Below the pieces are notes generated by a model, which was not told where the DNA came from, made no database searches, and saw only the letters and a list, made by a program, of their open reading frames with translations. Of a DNA stretch of 14,341 bases, positions 6,286 to 14,067 are shown piece by piece. The first letter of the stretch is position 1, and the number at the start of each line of letters is the position of its first letter. The DNA is from Bacteroidota bacterium. GTDB lineage: Bacteria; Bacteroidota; Bacteroidia; Flavobacteriales; Flavobacteriaceae. The stretch spans positions 1-14,341 of the forward strand of contig JAJRSY010000055.1 of NCBI GenBank assembly GCA_024278565.1. Direction: 5' to 3'. The position numbers and the translations under genes are program-made.

Positions 6286-6319
6286 CAAATTTAAAGAATT
6301 TATGGCAGTAAGGGTCAAA
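6286..6319 (-). promoter_or_regulatory. Candidate pheS promoter
   Basis: On the minus strand, TAAATTTG (6293-6286) matches the Bacteroidota -7 consensus TAnnTTTG. TTTG (6319-6316) lies 22 bases upstream, as a -33 box would. The pheS ATG follows 18 bases after the -7 box. Confidence 0.5.
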
Positions 6320-6360
6320 ATAGTCTTCGAACTCGTCTTAAGCTCTTCTGGGAAGCAATG

Positions 6361-6377
6361 ACCACCCCGAGGGTGGT
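6361..6377 (-). terminator. Hairpin directly after the DUF2490 gene
   Basis: ACCACCC (6361-6367) and GGGTGGT (6371-6377) form a perfect 7-bp stem with a 3-base loop, touching the stop codon of the DUF2490 gene. There is no T-tract on the minus strand beyond it, so it is a weak terminator or an mRNA-end stabilising structure. Confidence 0.45.
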
Positions 6378-7076
6378 TTACTCTTGTGGTTCTTGTTTTC
6401 TCAGATCTGTATTGAAAACAACTGCAAATTGCAGATACCATTTGCCAAAATCATTGACTTGTTGGTGCATCATGCCCAATTGCACACCGGTACTTTTGCT
6501 AAACTGATATCCCAATGCTCCGTACAGTCTGTTTCTGTCGAAAAAAGTCTTTTTTGTGTTTACAAAAACCTCATCGTACAATCCTATAAACAAACTGCCT
6601 TTTTCAATTTTGGGTTTGTTGAGTGGTATGAACAGCATTAGACGATAACGAAAACGGTTTTTATAATCTTGGTCTACCCATCGTTGTTCTATTCTATATC
6701 TATGTTCAAATTTCACCCTGCCGATTTTATTTGTTAAAATAAACTGTTGCCATATTCTATGTTCCTCGGTTTCAGGTGCACTTTGTTCAGAGTCATACAC
6801 GTAAGAAGGTATATAAGCATACCCTGCGGTTACGAAGGCTTTTTCTGAAAAATGGTAATTAAGGCCCGTTCTTAGCAACAACTGTTCGGTATTATTGGGG
6901 GTCAAAGTATGGTTCCGGTATTGTATTTCAGTGTGGACACTAAATTTATCACTTACCCTGTTCATGCCAAAATACATAAGCCAGTTGCCCGTATTATCTT
7001 CTTGGGAAAATAGGGCAAAGGGTACTAAGAACAATAAGGATAGTTTGAGGGATTTACTAAAATTGAAAAAAACCAT
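6378..7076 (-). CDS. DUF2490 family outer-membrane beta-barrel protein
   Basis: The protein has about 232 residues from the ATG at 7076, which begins a good signal peptide (MVFFNFSKSLKLSLLFLVPFALFSQ, cut after SQ). The open frame extends to 7100, but that would prefix the signal with residues encoded by a palindromic repeat. The mature part alternates polar and aromatic residues as outer-membrane strands do: GNWLMYFGMNRVSDKFSVHTEIQYR, LLLRTGLNYHF, VKFEHRYRIEQRW, FRYRLMLFIPL, LYGALGYQF and KWYLQFAVVF. These are the features of DUF2490, a Bacteroidota family of unknown function. It lies 70 bases downstream of the carbonic anhydrase gene on the same strand, separated by a 32-base perfect palindrome, so co-transcription is possible but not shown. 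Confidence 0.85.
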   Translation of the reverse strand: MVFFNFSKSLKLSLLFLVPFALFSQEDNTGNWLMYFGMNRVSDKFSVHTEIQYRNHTLTPNNTEQLLLRTGLNYHFSEKAFVTAGYAYIPSYVYDSEQSAPETEEHRIWQQFILTNKIGRVKFEHRYRIEQRWVDQDYKNRFRYRLMLFIPLNKPKIEKGSLFIGLYDEVFVNTKKTFFDRNRLYGALGYQFSKSTGVQLGMMHQQVNDFGKWYLQFAVVFNTDLRKQEPQE

Positions 7077-7090
7077 ATTTTCTAATACTG

Positions 7091-7122
7091 AGACCTGCAA
7101 GGTTTTAAAACCTTGCAGGTCT
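7091..7122. repeat. 32-base perfect palindrome
   Basis: AGACCTGCAAGGTTTT is followed directly by AAAACCTTGCAGGTCT. It sits between carbonic anhydrase and the DUF2490 gene. It has the same design as the repeat at 9668-9700 (AGGTTT-TAAAACCT core with AGGT-type ends). It has no T-tract, so it is more a REP-type repeat than a classical terminator, though the fold could end or protect the upstream mRNA. Confidence 0.75.
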
Positions 7123-7146
7123 AATTTTTGAAATCTAAATACTGTT

Positions 7147-7776
7147 TTACAACATTTCTACTTTACCGGTTGATAGATGGTATACCCCCCCAACAATCTT
7201 TATTTCTCCGTTGCTTTCCATTTCTTTGAGAATCGGGCTTTTCTCACGAATTCGGTCTATGGTGAGCAATACGTTATTGGCAACTGTTTTAGCGACCATT
7301 TCATCGTTTGAAGAGTTTGCTTCCCCATCTACTTGGTCTGCTGATAATTTTACTGCGGGCATTATTTTAGAAAGCAATGCTGTTATATTCCCCAACTCTA
7401 CACCGTCACAAGCAGCTTTTACAGCACCACAGGCTTCGTGCCCCAAGACCAGGACCAATTTACTTCCTGCAACTTTACAAGAATATTCCATACTTCCTAA
7501 AATATCCACATTTTCGAAATTGCCGGCGACCCTGGCAACAAAAACATCGCCGATACCTTGGTCAAAAACCACTTCAACGGGAACCCTTGAATCTATACAA
7601 GACAAGATCACCGCTTTTGGAAATTGCCCTCCAACGGTTTGTTTTACTTGTGCCAAATAATCCACCTCTTCTTTTTTGGCATTGGTAAACCGTTTGTTGC
7701 CTTCCAATAAATCAGTTAAAACAGCTGTTGGGGCCAATGCGCCCTGTACTTCTTTTGTAAGTGTTGTTGTTCTCAT
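7147..7776 (-). CDS. Beta-class carbonic anhydrase
   Basis: This 209-residue zinc enzyme interconverts CO2 and bicarbonate in the cytoplasm. The metal site is complete: C60, D62 and R64 in SCIDSR, then H113 and C116 in GHEACGAVK. The dyad residues D62 and R64 that position the zinc water are present. GDVFVARVAGNF and the C-terminal GEIKIVGGVYHLSTGKVEML are typical of the family. The ATG at 7776 is the only reasonable start, with a short N-terminal extension before the fold. It lies 25 bases after the SulP transporter gene on the same strand, so the two are almost surely co-transcribed. The pairing points to bicarbonate as the transported anion, with the enzyme balancing cytoplasmic bicarbonate and CO2. 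Confidence 0.95.
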   Translation of the reverse strand: MRTTTLTKEVQGALAPTAVLTDLLEGNKRFTNAKKEEVDYLAQVKQTVGGQFPKAVILSCIDSRVPVEVVFDQGIGDVFVARVAGNFENVDILGSMEYSCKVAGSKLVLVLGHEACGAVKAACDGVELGNITALLSKIMPAVKLSADQVDGEANSSNDEMVAKTVANNVLLTIDRIREKSPILKEMESNGEIKIVGGVYHLSTGKVEML

Positions 7777-7801
7777 TTTCTTCTTTTTTTATTGATTAAA
7801 T

Positions 7802-9649
7802 TTACTGTTGTTCTTTATCTTTAACATTCTTTTTTATCCAATCCGTACATTCATCAAAGGTGTCGAATATTTGGTTTTTTGGCACTAGGTCTGGTATGAT
7901 GTCTATTTGCTCCAATAAATATCTGGGCTGTTTTAAAACATCTACCAAAAGAACTGTTTTGTTTTGGCCCACCAAATCAAATATTGCATCTTCTAAAGCA
8001 TATAAGCCAGATTGGTCAATGTACTGCATTACCCCCATTCTTATTATTACGGTAGAAGCGGTGTCCGGTATTTGTTTGATTATTTGTTGAAAATCACTGG
8101 TGGAACCAAAAAACAATGGTCCTTTTATGTGTTTGATATATACTTTTTCTTTTAGTTCTTCTGGAAAATCAAGCTCGTCAGACCATGCTTTTTCTTCGCT
8201 TAGTGATTTCACATCAGATCGTCTTGATGTGGAATCCCCTATTTTTTTCATAAACATTATTGAGGCCAATATTAGCCCGATTCCAACGGCATAGACCAAG
8301 TTCCATACAGAAGATAGTACCAATACCACGATCAGTATGAACACTTCGGTTTTTGGCATGTAGGGAATTGCTTTAAGGCCTTTATAATCCATAACACCAA
8401 TACCAACGGTGATTAATATTCCTGCTAAAACAGCTGCGGGAATCTGGGAAGCGATCGGCCCTAAAGCCAGTAAGACCACTAGAAGTAAAACCCCGGCGAT
8501 CATACCGGAAAGTCTTGTTTTCCCTCCTGCATTAATATTCACAACGGTTCTAATGGTCGCTCCAGCACCTGGAATACCGCCAAAAATCGCACCTATGGTA
8601 TTACCTATTCCCTGGCCTATCAATTCTTTGTTCGGTTTGTGCTTTGTTTTAGTCATATTATCCGCTACCACCGAAGTCAACAATGAATCTATTGCACCTA
8701 AAAGTGCCAGTGTTAGTGCGGTAAAAATAAAAGGGGAGATACTGTTAAAACGAAAGTCGGTAAATATCCTTAGATCGGGTATGGGCAGACCACTTGGGAT
8801 TTCCTCAATAGGTATGTAGTTTAAATCAAACCCAATGGCAGCTCCGGACATTACCAAAAGTGCGACCAAAGTGCTCGGTACTTTTGTGGTAATTCGTTTA
8901 AAACCGTAAATAATAACTATTGTTCCCAAAGCAAGTAATACTTCTAGCCAATTTATATTCTGTAATGCTTTTGGCAAGACTTTTATAGACCCCAAAACCC
9001 CTGAAGACGCTTTTCCCGCCAAGGCTTTGGATTCTTTTAAAATTTGTTCTTGCGAAATATCTTCGCCTTTCTCTATGGTTTTCCTAAAATTTTCGAGTTT
9101 CAGAACATTTTCCCCAACTTCATCTTTTAATATATTGTCTAAAATAACTTCTTCGGCCTGTGGTTTAAATTGTGATACAAACTCTTTGTCTTCTTTTGGA
9201 TAGTAACCAACAGAGGGGAGTATCTGGGTTATTAAAATAATAACCCCAATGGCGGTCATAAAACCAGAAACAACAGGGTAGGGTATGTATTTTATGTATT
9301 TCCCCAAACCAATAAACCCAAGGCCGATCTGTATTAACCCTGCTAATAAAAAAACCGTTAAAATGGCCGGCAATGCTTTTGTGACATCTCCATCAAAAGT
9401 TGCTACTATTCCTGCTATTACAACCATGCTCACGGCTGTCATAGGAGCCGTCGGACCAGATATTTGAGTGTTCGTGCCTCCAAAAAGTGAGGCAAAAAAA
9501 CTTACAAAGATAGCACCGTACAGCCCGGCACTCGGTCCTAGTCCAGAACTGACACCAAAGGCCAGTGCTAGAGGCAATGCTACAACACCTGCGGTGATGC
9601 CCCCGAATAAATCACCCTTGAAATACTTGAAATCAAATAATTTATCCAC
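7802..9649 (-). CDS. SulP-family anion transporter with STAS domain (probable bicarbonate transporter)
   Basis: This 615-residue inner-membrane SLC26/SulP transporter has a membrane core at residues 10-480, with DLFGGITAGVVALPLALAFG (TM1) and GGTNTQISGPTAPMTAV (TM3 substrate-site region, close to the QISGPTGPMT box of the cyanobacterial transporter BicA). The GIPGAGATIRTVVNINAGGKTRLSG stretch matches the conserved TM10 region. A cytoplasmic STAS domain covers about 505-612 (GPLFFGSTSDFQQII, VIIRMGVMQYIDQSGLYALEDAI). A charged insert of about 80 residues (152-232) lies between membrane segments and is unusual. The start is GTG at 9649. The gene directly precedes carbonic anhydrase and follows a second SulP. 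Bicarbonate as substrate is inferred from context; sulfate cannot be excluded. Confidence 0.9.
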   Translation of the reverse strand: MDKLFDFKYFKGDLFGGITAGVVALPLALAFGVSSGLGPSAGLYGAIFVSFFASLFGGTNTQISGPTAPMTAVSMVVIAGIVATFDGDVTKALPAILTVFLLAGLIQIGLGFIGLGKYIKYIPYPVVSGFMTAIGVIILITQILPSVGYYPKEDKEFVSQFKPQAEEVILDNILKDEVGENVLKLENFRKTIEKGEDISQEQILKESKALAGKASSGVLGSIKVLPKALQNINWLEVLLALGTIVIIYGFKRITTKVPSTLVALLVMSGAAIGFDLNYIPIEEIPSGLPIPDLRIFTDFRFNSISPFIFTALTLALLGAIDSLLTSVVADNMTKTKHKPNKELIGQGIGNTIGAIFGGIPGAGATIRTVVNINAGGKTRLSGMIAGVLLLVVLLALGPIASQIPAAVLAGILITVGIGVMDYKGLKAIPYMPKTEVFILIVVLVLSSVWNLVYAVGIGLILASIMFMKKIGDSTSRRSDVKSLSEEKAWSDELDFPEELKEKVYIKHIKGPLFFGSTSDFQQIIKQIPDTASTVIIRMGVMQYIDQSGLYALEDAIFDLVGQNKTVLLVDVLKQPRYLLEQIDIIPDLVPKNQIFDTFDECTDWIKKNVKDKEQQ

Positions 9650-9952
9650 TTATTGCCTTTTTTATTTAAACCCAACAGGTTTATAAAACCTGTTAGGTTT
9701 TGTATTAATCCTCCTAATTGTTTTTCGCCAATTATCCAAAAGATAAATAATCTGAATCCGTCTATTTTACTTGTTCACAATAAACCCATTTTCTTGGTAC
9801 ATGACAAAAATAGTTTCAGGGTCATAGTGGGCCTAAGGCCGTTTCTTTATCGATAAAGGGTTGCTGAGCCTAACTAGGTTTTCCTCCTATGGCGGACAAG
9901 TGGAAACTTAGCAGGTCTTGTTTTTATAACCAAACTTCCTTTATTGAGCCGG
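9650..9952. other. Intergenic region between the two SulP genes
   Basis: There is no gene in these 303 bases. They contain the palindrome at 9668-9700, a 14-base perfect palindrome CTTTATCGATAAAG (9845-9858) that could be a protein-binding site or hairpin, and GGCCTAAGGCC (about 9830-9840). TATTTTTG on the minus strand (9812-9805) fits a -7 box, but I find no convincing -33 box, so a separate promoter for the second transporter is possible but unproven. Confidence 0.45.
9668..9700. repeat. Near-perfect 33-base palindrome
   Basis: AAACCCAACAGGTTT (9668-9682) and AAACCTGTTAGGTTT (9686-9700) pair at 14 of 15 positions around ATA. It is of the same type as 7091-7122 and lies just upstream of the first SulP gene's GTG start. 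Confidence 0.65.
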
Positions 9953-11548
9953 TCATTGTTTTCCGTTCGATAATTTGAAACTCTGTATCGGTTCTTTTTG
10001 CTTGTCTTTATATAAATTTATTATCTTGACATTGATATTTCTGGATTCTGCACTTTTTTCAAAATTTTCGATTATTTCAATGACATCAAAATGAATGAAT
10101 TTGGTGTTGGTGGCATCTATTTCAACATCCATATTATTGGGAATTTCATCTAAAGATTTTAGAATGGAAGCTTTGTTCAAAAATGTTACATCTTCAGAAA
10201 GAACAATATTGATCTTGCTCTTGCCTTCTAATTCCTCACTTTGCATTTTAAAAGGGATTTTAAAGTTATTTCTCAATATAATAAATACGGCCACTACCAT
10301 ACCTAAGGCGATTCCTGTCAATAAATCTGTAAAGACAATTCCTAAAATAGTAACTATAAAAGGAATAAATTGCCCCATGCCCCCTGCGTACATTCTTTTA
10401 AAAAGAGCTGGTTTAGCAAGTTTATAGCCCACTACCATTAAAATCGCTGCCAATACCCCAAGAGGAATCATATTCAGCACCTTAGGAATTGCCACAACAC
10501 TTATCAATAGAAAAACACCGTGTATTATTGCCGATGCTTTTGTTTTCCCCCCCGACTGCATATTGGCAGAACTTCTAACTATTACCTGGGTCAAGGGGAG
10601 GCCTCCTACCAAACCTGAAATAAGATTTCCCACACCTTGTGCCTTCAACTCTCTATTTGTTGGTGTTATACGCTTGTAAGGGTCTTGCTTATCGGTTGCC
10701 TCTACACAAAGAAGTGTTTCCAAGCTTGCCACTACTGCTATTACAATGGCGGTAATATATACATTGGTATTCGCTAGGGCACTAAAATCGGGTCGAGCAA
10801 AATTACCTAAAAACGCATCAAAACTATCAGGTATGGGAACACTTACCATATGGTCTTGGCTTACGGTCAAACTGGGAATTGCGGCAAAGACCATCGTAAG
10901 AACAATACCTGATGTAACCGCCACCAAAGGGCCTTGAAGGAGTTTTGTGAATTTTAATTTCTTGAAAAAAGGTGTTTCCCAAAGAATTAAGATAAGCAAT
11001 GAGATCGCTGCTATCAACAATACCCCCGGGCTAATAGAGTTCCACATATGTACGAGCTCATTAAAAGTATTGTGTTCATCAACTTGGTTGAACCTAAGGT
11101 CTCCGATAGGCGATTTATCGTATCCAAAAGCATGGGGGATCTGTTTTAAGAAAATAATGACCCCAATTCCTGCCAACATCCCGTAAATAACGGAAGAAGG
11201 GAAAAAGTAGGCTATTATACCTGCTTTGGCAAACCCCATTATAATTTGAAGAATCCCGGCAAGGACGACAGCCACCAAGAAAACCTCAAAACCCCCAAGG
11301 TCTGTAATTGCATTTAACACGATAACCGCCAAACCTGCAGCGGGCCCACTTACCCCAAGTGGCGATCCACTTAATACCCCTACCAGTATGCCTCCGATTA
11401 TACCCGCTATCAATCCTGAAAACAACGGGGCCCCTGATGCCAGGGCAATACCTAAACATAATGGCAATGCCACTAAAAACACTACGATACTTGCAGGTAT
11501 ATCATGTTTTAGATTTTTGAACGGATTTAATTTAGTGCTTGTTCTCAT
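9953..11548 (-). CDS. SulP-family inorganic anion transporter (second copy)
   Basis: This 531-residue inner-membrane SulP transporter is clearly not a recent duplicate of its neighbour. Its TM3 box is GSPLGVSGPAAGLAVIV instead of QISGPTAPMTAV, and it lacks the long charged insert. Membrane segments run from residue 18 to about 430 (DIPASIVVFLVALPLCLGIALASGAP at the start; ETLLCVEATDKQDP and GLPLTQVIVRSSANMQSGGKTKASA in the conserved later part). The C-terminal STAS-like domain is short (about 450-515: INIVLSEDVTFLNKASILKSL, VEIDATNTKFIHFDV). The ATG at 11548 lies 23 bases after the TetR-type gene, so the two form an operon. SulP proteins of this type are often encoded with carbonic anhydrase, which supports bicarbonate transport; this is inference. 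Confidence 0.9.
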   Translation of the reverse strand: MRTSTKLNPFKNLKHDIPASIVVFLVALPLCLGIALASGAPLFSGLIAGIIGGILVGVLSGSPLGVSGPAAGLAVIVLNAITDLGGFEVFLVAVVLAGILQIIMGFAKAGIIAYFFPSSVIYGMLAGIGVIIFLKQIPHAFGYDKSPIGDLRFNQVDEHNTFNELVHMWNSISPGVLLIAAISLLILILWETPFFKKLKFTKLLQGPLVAVTSGIVLTMVFAAIPSLTVSQDHMVSVPIPDSFDAFLGNFARPDFSALANTNVYITAIVIAVVASLETLLCVEATDKQDPYKRITPTNRELKAQGVGNLISGLVGGLPLTQVIVRSSANMQSGGKTKASAIIHGVFLLISVVAIPKVLNMIPLGVLAAILMVVGYKLAKPALFKRMYAGGMGQFIPFIVTILGIVFTDLLTGIALGMVVAVFIILRNNFKIPFKMQSEELEGKSKINIVLSEDVTFLNKASILKSLDEIPNNMDVEIDATNTKFIHFDVIEIIENFEKSAESRNINVKIINLYKDKQKEPIQSFKLSNGKQ

Positions 11549-11571
11549 GTTTCTATCTTTAAATTTATTTT

Positions 11572-12240
11572 TTAGTTTAAAAAATTCCGAACCATTTCGG
11601 TATAAAATTGCTGAATGGCATTTTTCTCTTTATTAGTATCCGTCAAAGACGGTAAATGCTCTGCAAAATAATGCTGTTGATGCGCTCCTTCGATAATGGT
11701 TGAAACCAGCATATGCGGAAATTGAAAATCCGGATCGATCTCCAATACTATGTTACTCACTTTACAAACCACTTTTTTGTATGCCCTGAAACAACCTTTT
11801 TTATTCTCTTCATCTACATATCTGGTATGATACGTTTTTATTGATTCAGAGAAAATTATTTCGCTTAACAATACTTCGTTTATATTGGAAAATGAATCAT
11901 CGGTTAAAACGGGTTTGGTAAGTATTTCAATTGATTTTGTAAGTCGTTCTTTTGGGGAATCGATATTGGCAGTTGCAATGAAAAGCCGATACTCTGTCCA
12001 AGTCCAATACCAAGCTGTCAAGTACACCAGTAATGTATGTTTGTTTTTAAAATAGCGATATACTGAACTTTCAGGAGAGTTTATCAATACTCCAAGCTTT
12101 CTAAATGTGAAAGCCTCAAAGCCTATTTCACTAATAAGCTCAATGCTTTTTGATACGATACTTTGTCCTAATTCAGATGAATCTGGATTTTTAGAGTACA
12201 AGGCCGAACTTACTTCAATATGTATTTGTAGATTTTCCAC
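11572..12240 (-). CDS. TetR/AcrR-family transcriptional regulator
   Basis: This 222-residue protein has an N-terminal DNA-binding domain at about 25-75: QSIVSKSIELISEIGFEAFTFRKLGVLINSPESSVYRYFKNKHTLL, with the helix-turn-helix at about 45-66 and the family-typical YRYFKNK box. The remainder is all-helical ligand-binding and dimer domain, with no recognisable ligand signature. The start is GTG at 12240. It is the first gene of the cluster, 23 bases ahead of the SulP gene, and its own promoter carries two inverted repeats sharing AGTAT. Self-repression and local control of the transporter genes is therefore likely. The inducing ligand is unknown. Confidence 0.87.
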   Translation of the reverse strand: MENLQIHIEVSSALYSKNPDSSELGQSIVSKSIELISEIGFEAFTFRKLGVLINSPESSVYRYFKNKHTLLVYLTAWYWTWTEYRLFIATANIDSPKERLTKSIEILTKPVLTDDSFSNINEVLLSEIIFSESIKTYHTRYVDEENKKGCFRAYKKVVCKVSNIVLEIDPDFQFPHMLVSTIIEGAHQQHYFAEHLPSLTDTNKEKNAIQQFYTEMVRNFLN

Positions 12241-12246
12241 TTATAA

Positions 12247-12292
12247 AGTATCAATACTGGCAAATATAATAGTATTACTATCAATTCTGCAA
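12247..12292 (-). promoter_or_regulatory. Promoter and candidate operators of the tetR-sulP cluster
   Basis: On the minus strand, TATATTTG (12268-12261) fits the Bacteroidota -7 box and a TTG (12292-12290) lies 21 bases upstream. Between the boxes lies the palindrome ATAGTA-t-TACTAT (12269-12281). A second inverted repeat, AGTAT-ca-ATACT (12247-12258), covers the expected transcription start, and the GTG start codon is at 12240. This arrangement would let a bound dimer block RNA polymerase. The binding protein is presumed to be the TetR-type product just downstream. Confidence 0.55.
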
Positions 12293-12500
12293 GTAATATA
12301 TGTTTTTTCGCAACTAATCAGTATGCCCTTTCTAGCTAATAAAATGCCATAAGAGTCTTGTTCCCAAAGCATTGAGCTGGCGTTTTTTGAAATTTTAATT
12401 TTAGTCCGAAAACTTTAACGAAATTTTAATTTTGCTGATATTCAATCACTTATGGCTTTTTGAGATCGGAATACAGCTTTTTTTGAATCTGCTGCGATTT
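12293..12500. other. Non-coding stretch before the IS66 element
   Basis: I see no gene. A 14-base direct repeat GAAATTTTAATTTT occurs at 12389-12402 and 12420-12433; it is AT-rich and its meaning is unclear. Confidence 0.4.
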
Positions 12501-12660
12501 GTAACAGTTCAGCCGTTAGGTATTGGCAAATAGGGATTTTCAAGAAAAGCCTGTTGGATATTATGGAGTACGGGCTGTTTATTTTTCTTTAGCGTAGAGA
12601 TATATCCCCTAATGGTCGCGAAGTATCGTGCATGGTCCTGTGACCTGAAACAGCCCGACA

Positions 12661-12680
12661 CCTGCCTGCCGGCAGGCAGG
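12661..12680. repeat. Palindromic mini-repeat, copy 2 (frameshifting)
   Basis: CCTGCCTGCCGGCAGGCAGG is a perfect 20-base palindrome. Removing exactly these bases rejoins AAAG with TGTCGG and restores the reading frame KQK-VSGCF of the IS66 transposase. Confidence 0.85.
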
Positions 12681-13309
12681 CTTTCTGCTTTACCTTGATC
12701 ATTCTCAGATCTCTCTCCGCTTGGTTGTTGTCAAAGGGGACTTCTGGCTGTTTTATGAATTTGAGAAAGAGATATTTGTGTTTTTCCAGGGCAAAGGCCA
12801 ATCGTTGTTCATCGGTCTTCTTGGATTTCTTGTCATATCCTTTTATAACAGGTCTTATGATGTTGACATATCGTTTGAAGATCCTGGAATAATAGGATGC
12901 CCTTAAGTTCGGGTTCCGTTCCCTGTCCCTTTTGGCCTTGACAAGCAATGCCCTTGTTTTTTTCGCCCAAGGGGCATCGAAGGCTTCTTCCGCATAGACA
13001 AAGTTCCTTAATATGTGGGCATTGCAAAGACTATGCTCGCAGGAGTAGGAAAAGTAACTGCTGAAACGGTCATGGACAAGGGTGCCCTTATAGAGCTCCA
13101 ACAGCCCGATATCGTCCATGGCCCGTTTGCCCCTGTTCGGGTGATATGCGAAAAAACTTATGGTCCTGTTGCTCATTACATGCATCCAACTGTTTTTTCC
13201 GTTAAGGCGTATGCCCGTTTCGTCGGCATGCAATATCGGACTTTGCAACAAGTTCTCTTTTATGTTCTGTTCATAATCCTTCAAAGAACCGGAACATTGT
13301 TTCTGAAAA

Positions 13310-13330
13310 CCCGCCTGCCGGACGGGCAGG
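13310..13330. repeat. Palindromic mini-repeat, copy 3 (in frame)
   Basis: It is identical to 2034-2054 over 21 bases. It adds the peptide LPVRQAG between SLSN and FQKQC in the IS66 transposase without shifting the frame. Confidence 0.82.
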
Positions 13331-13446
13331 TTGGACAGGCTGCCCCTAGAGATATGGTGCTCGCCAATGAACTCCTTGCAGCGCGCAAAGGGAAGCATCC
13401 GGTAATTCTGGAGGTATACGCAAAGTGATTTTAGGGAATTGCCATA

Positions 13447-13467
13447 CCTGCCCGTCCGGCAGGCGGG
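13447..13467. repeat. Palindromic mini-repeat, copy 4 (in frame, opposite orientation)
   Basis: It is the reverse complement of copies 1 and 3. It adds PACRTGR between VQEAQ and YGNSL in the IS66 transposase without shifting the frame. Confidence 0.82.
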
Positions 13468-14067
13468 TTGGGCCTCTTGCACAAGCCCTTTGGGAAACCC
13501 TCCCATATTATGTTTTCCGCAATTGCCACAGGTCTTGTGCGACCGTCTATGTTCCGTAACCTGGATGGTGGTCGGTGGAACGTCGAAAATCTGGCGGGCG
13601 TCATAGTTGTCCGCACCCTCGGGCAGTCCGTGGCCGCAACGGCCACATTGTTCGATATCATGGACGACCACGGTATCGGGCGTGGCGACCATTTTCAGCT
13701 TGTTGCCCTTGTGCCCCTTTTGCCCGCCTTGGGGTCTGTCGGATCTGGGCCGCAAACTTTTGGTCTTTCTAAATGGTTCTTTTGGGGGCGGGATACTGCT
13801 ATTGCCGCTGTTCTTTGGATTTTCGTATTTGGCCAGGCGCGCTCTGAGCCCTATGTTCTCTTTTGTCAGGCCCTTCTACCTCTTTTATAAGCTCGGCAAC
13901 TTGGCCCTGGAGTTTCGCTATGGCTTGCTTATCCGTCAAATCATTGGTGTTTCACCAAAGATCCGATATAAAAACATGGGATCCAAATCCAAAACCGATT
14001 TTTTAAAGAAAATTATCAGGGTAACGGCTGAACTGTTACAATTGGTCTATTTTCTTCTTTCTCCCTT

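Larger units (their letters stand above)
12509..13939 (-). pseudogene. IS66 transposase (TnpC-type), broken by frameshifts and palindrome insertions
   Basis: Read in pieces: the start region (TTG at 13939, TDKQAIAKLQGQVAELIKEVEG) is followed by a frame change at the GGG at 13871-13873. The main frame then gives LTKENIGLRARLAKYENP, the RPQGGQKGHKGNK box, the zinc-finger-like CGRCGHGLP...CGNCGKHN, and the DDE triad in LHADETGIRL, VHDRFSSYF and NNQAERDLRMIKVKQK. Two palindromes insert seven codons each in frame (PACRTGR from 13447-13467, LPVRQAG from 13310-13330). A third 20-bp copy (12661-12680) shifts the frame after KVKQK, so translation ends at 12589. The proper C-terminus (VSGCFRSQDHARYFATIRGY...) continues in another frame to a TGA at 12509-12511, inside the element's end. 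The intact stretch with a TTG at 13755 is only the middle of the gene. It is probably inactive. Confidence 0.88.
12501..14039 (-). mobile_element. IS66-family insertion sequence (single-gene type)
   Basis: GTAACAGTTCAGCCGTTA (12501-12518) and its exact reverse complement (14022-14039) form 18-bp terminal repeats starting GTAA, as IS66 elements do; two further bases pair outside. The 1539-bp element carries only a tnpC-type gene, like the ISBst12 subgroup. The 8-bp target duplication usual for the family is not seen (TGCGATTT on the left, AATTGGTC on the right), which suggests a rearrangement or old age. It lies 28 bases beyond the stop of the flippase-like gene, so it may separate that gene from its former downstream neighbour. 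It is GC-richer than the chromosome genes. Confidence 0.85.

Noticed and set aside
7211..11186. Plus-strand open frames opposite carbonic anhydrase and the SulP genes
   Set aside because: They mirror conserved coding regions on the minus strand and show no independent features.
12389..12433. 14-base AT-rich direct repeat GAAATTTTAATTTT
   Set aside because: It is only two copies of low complexity in AT-rich DNA, with no link to a gene or element.
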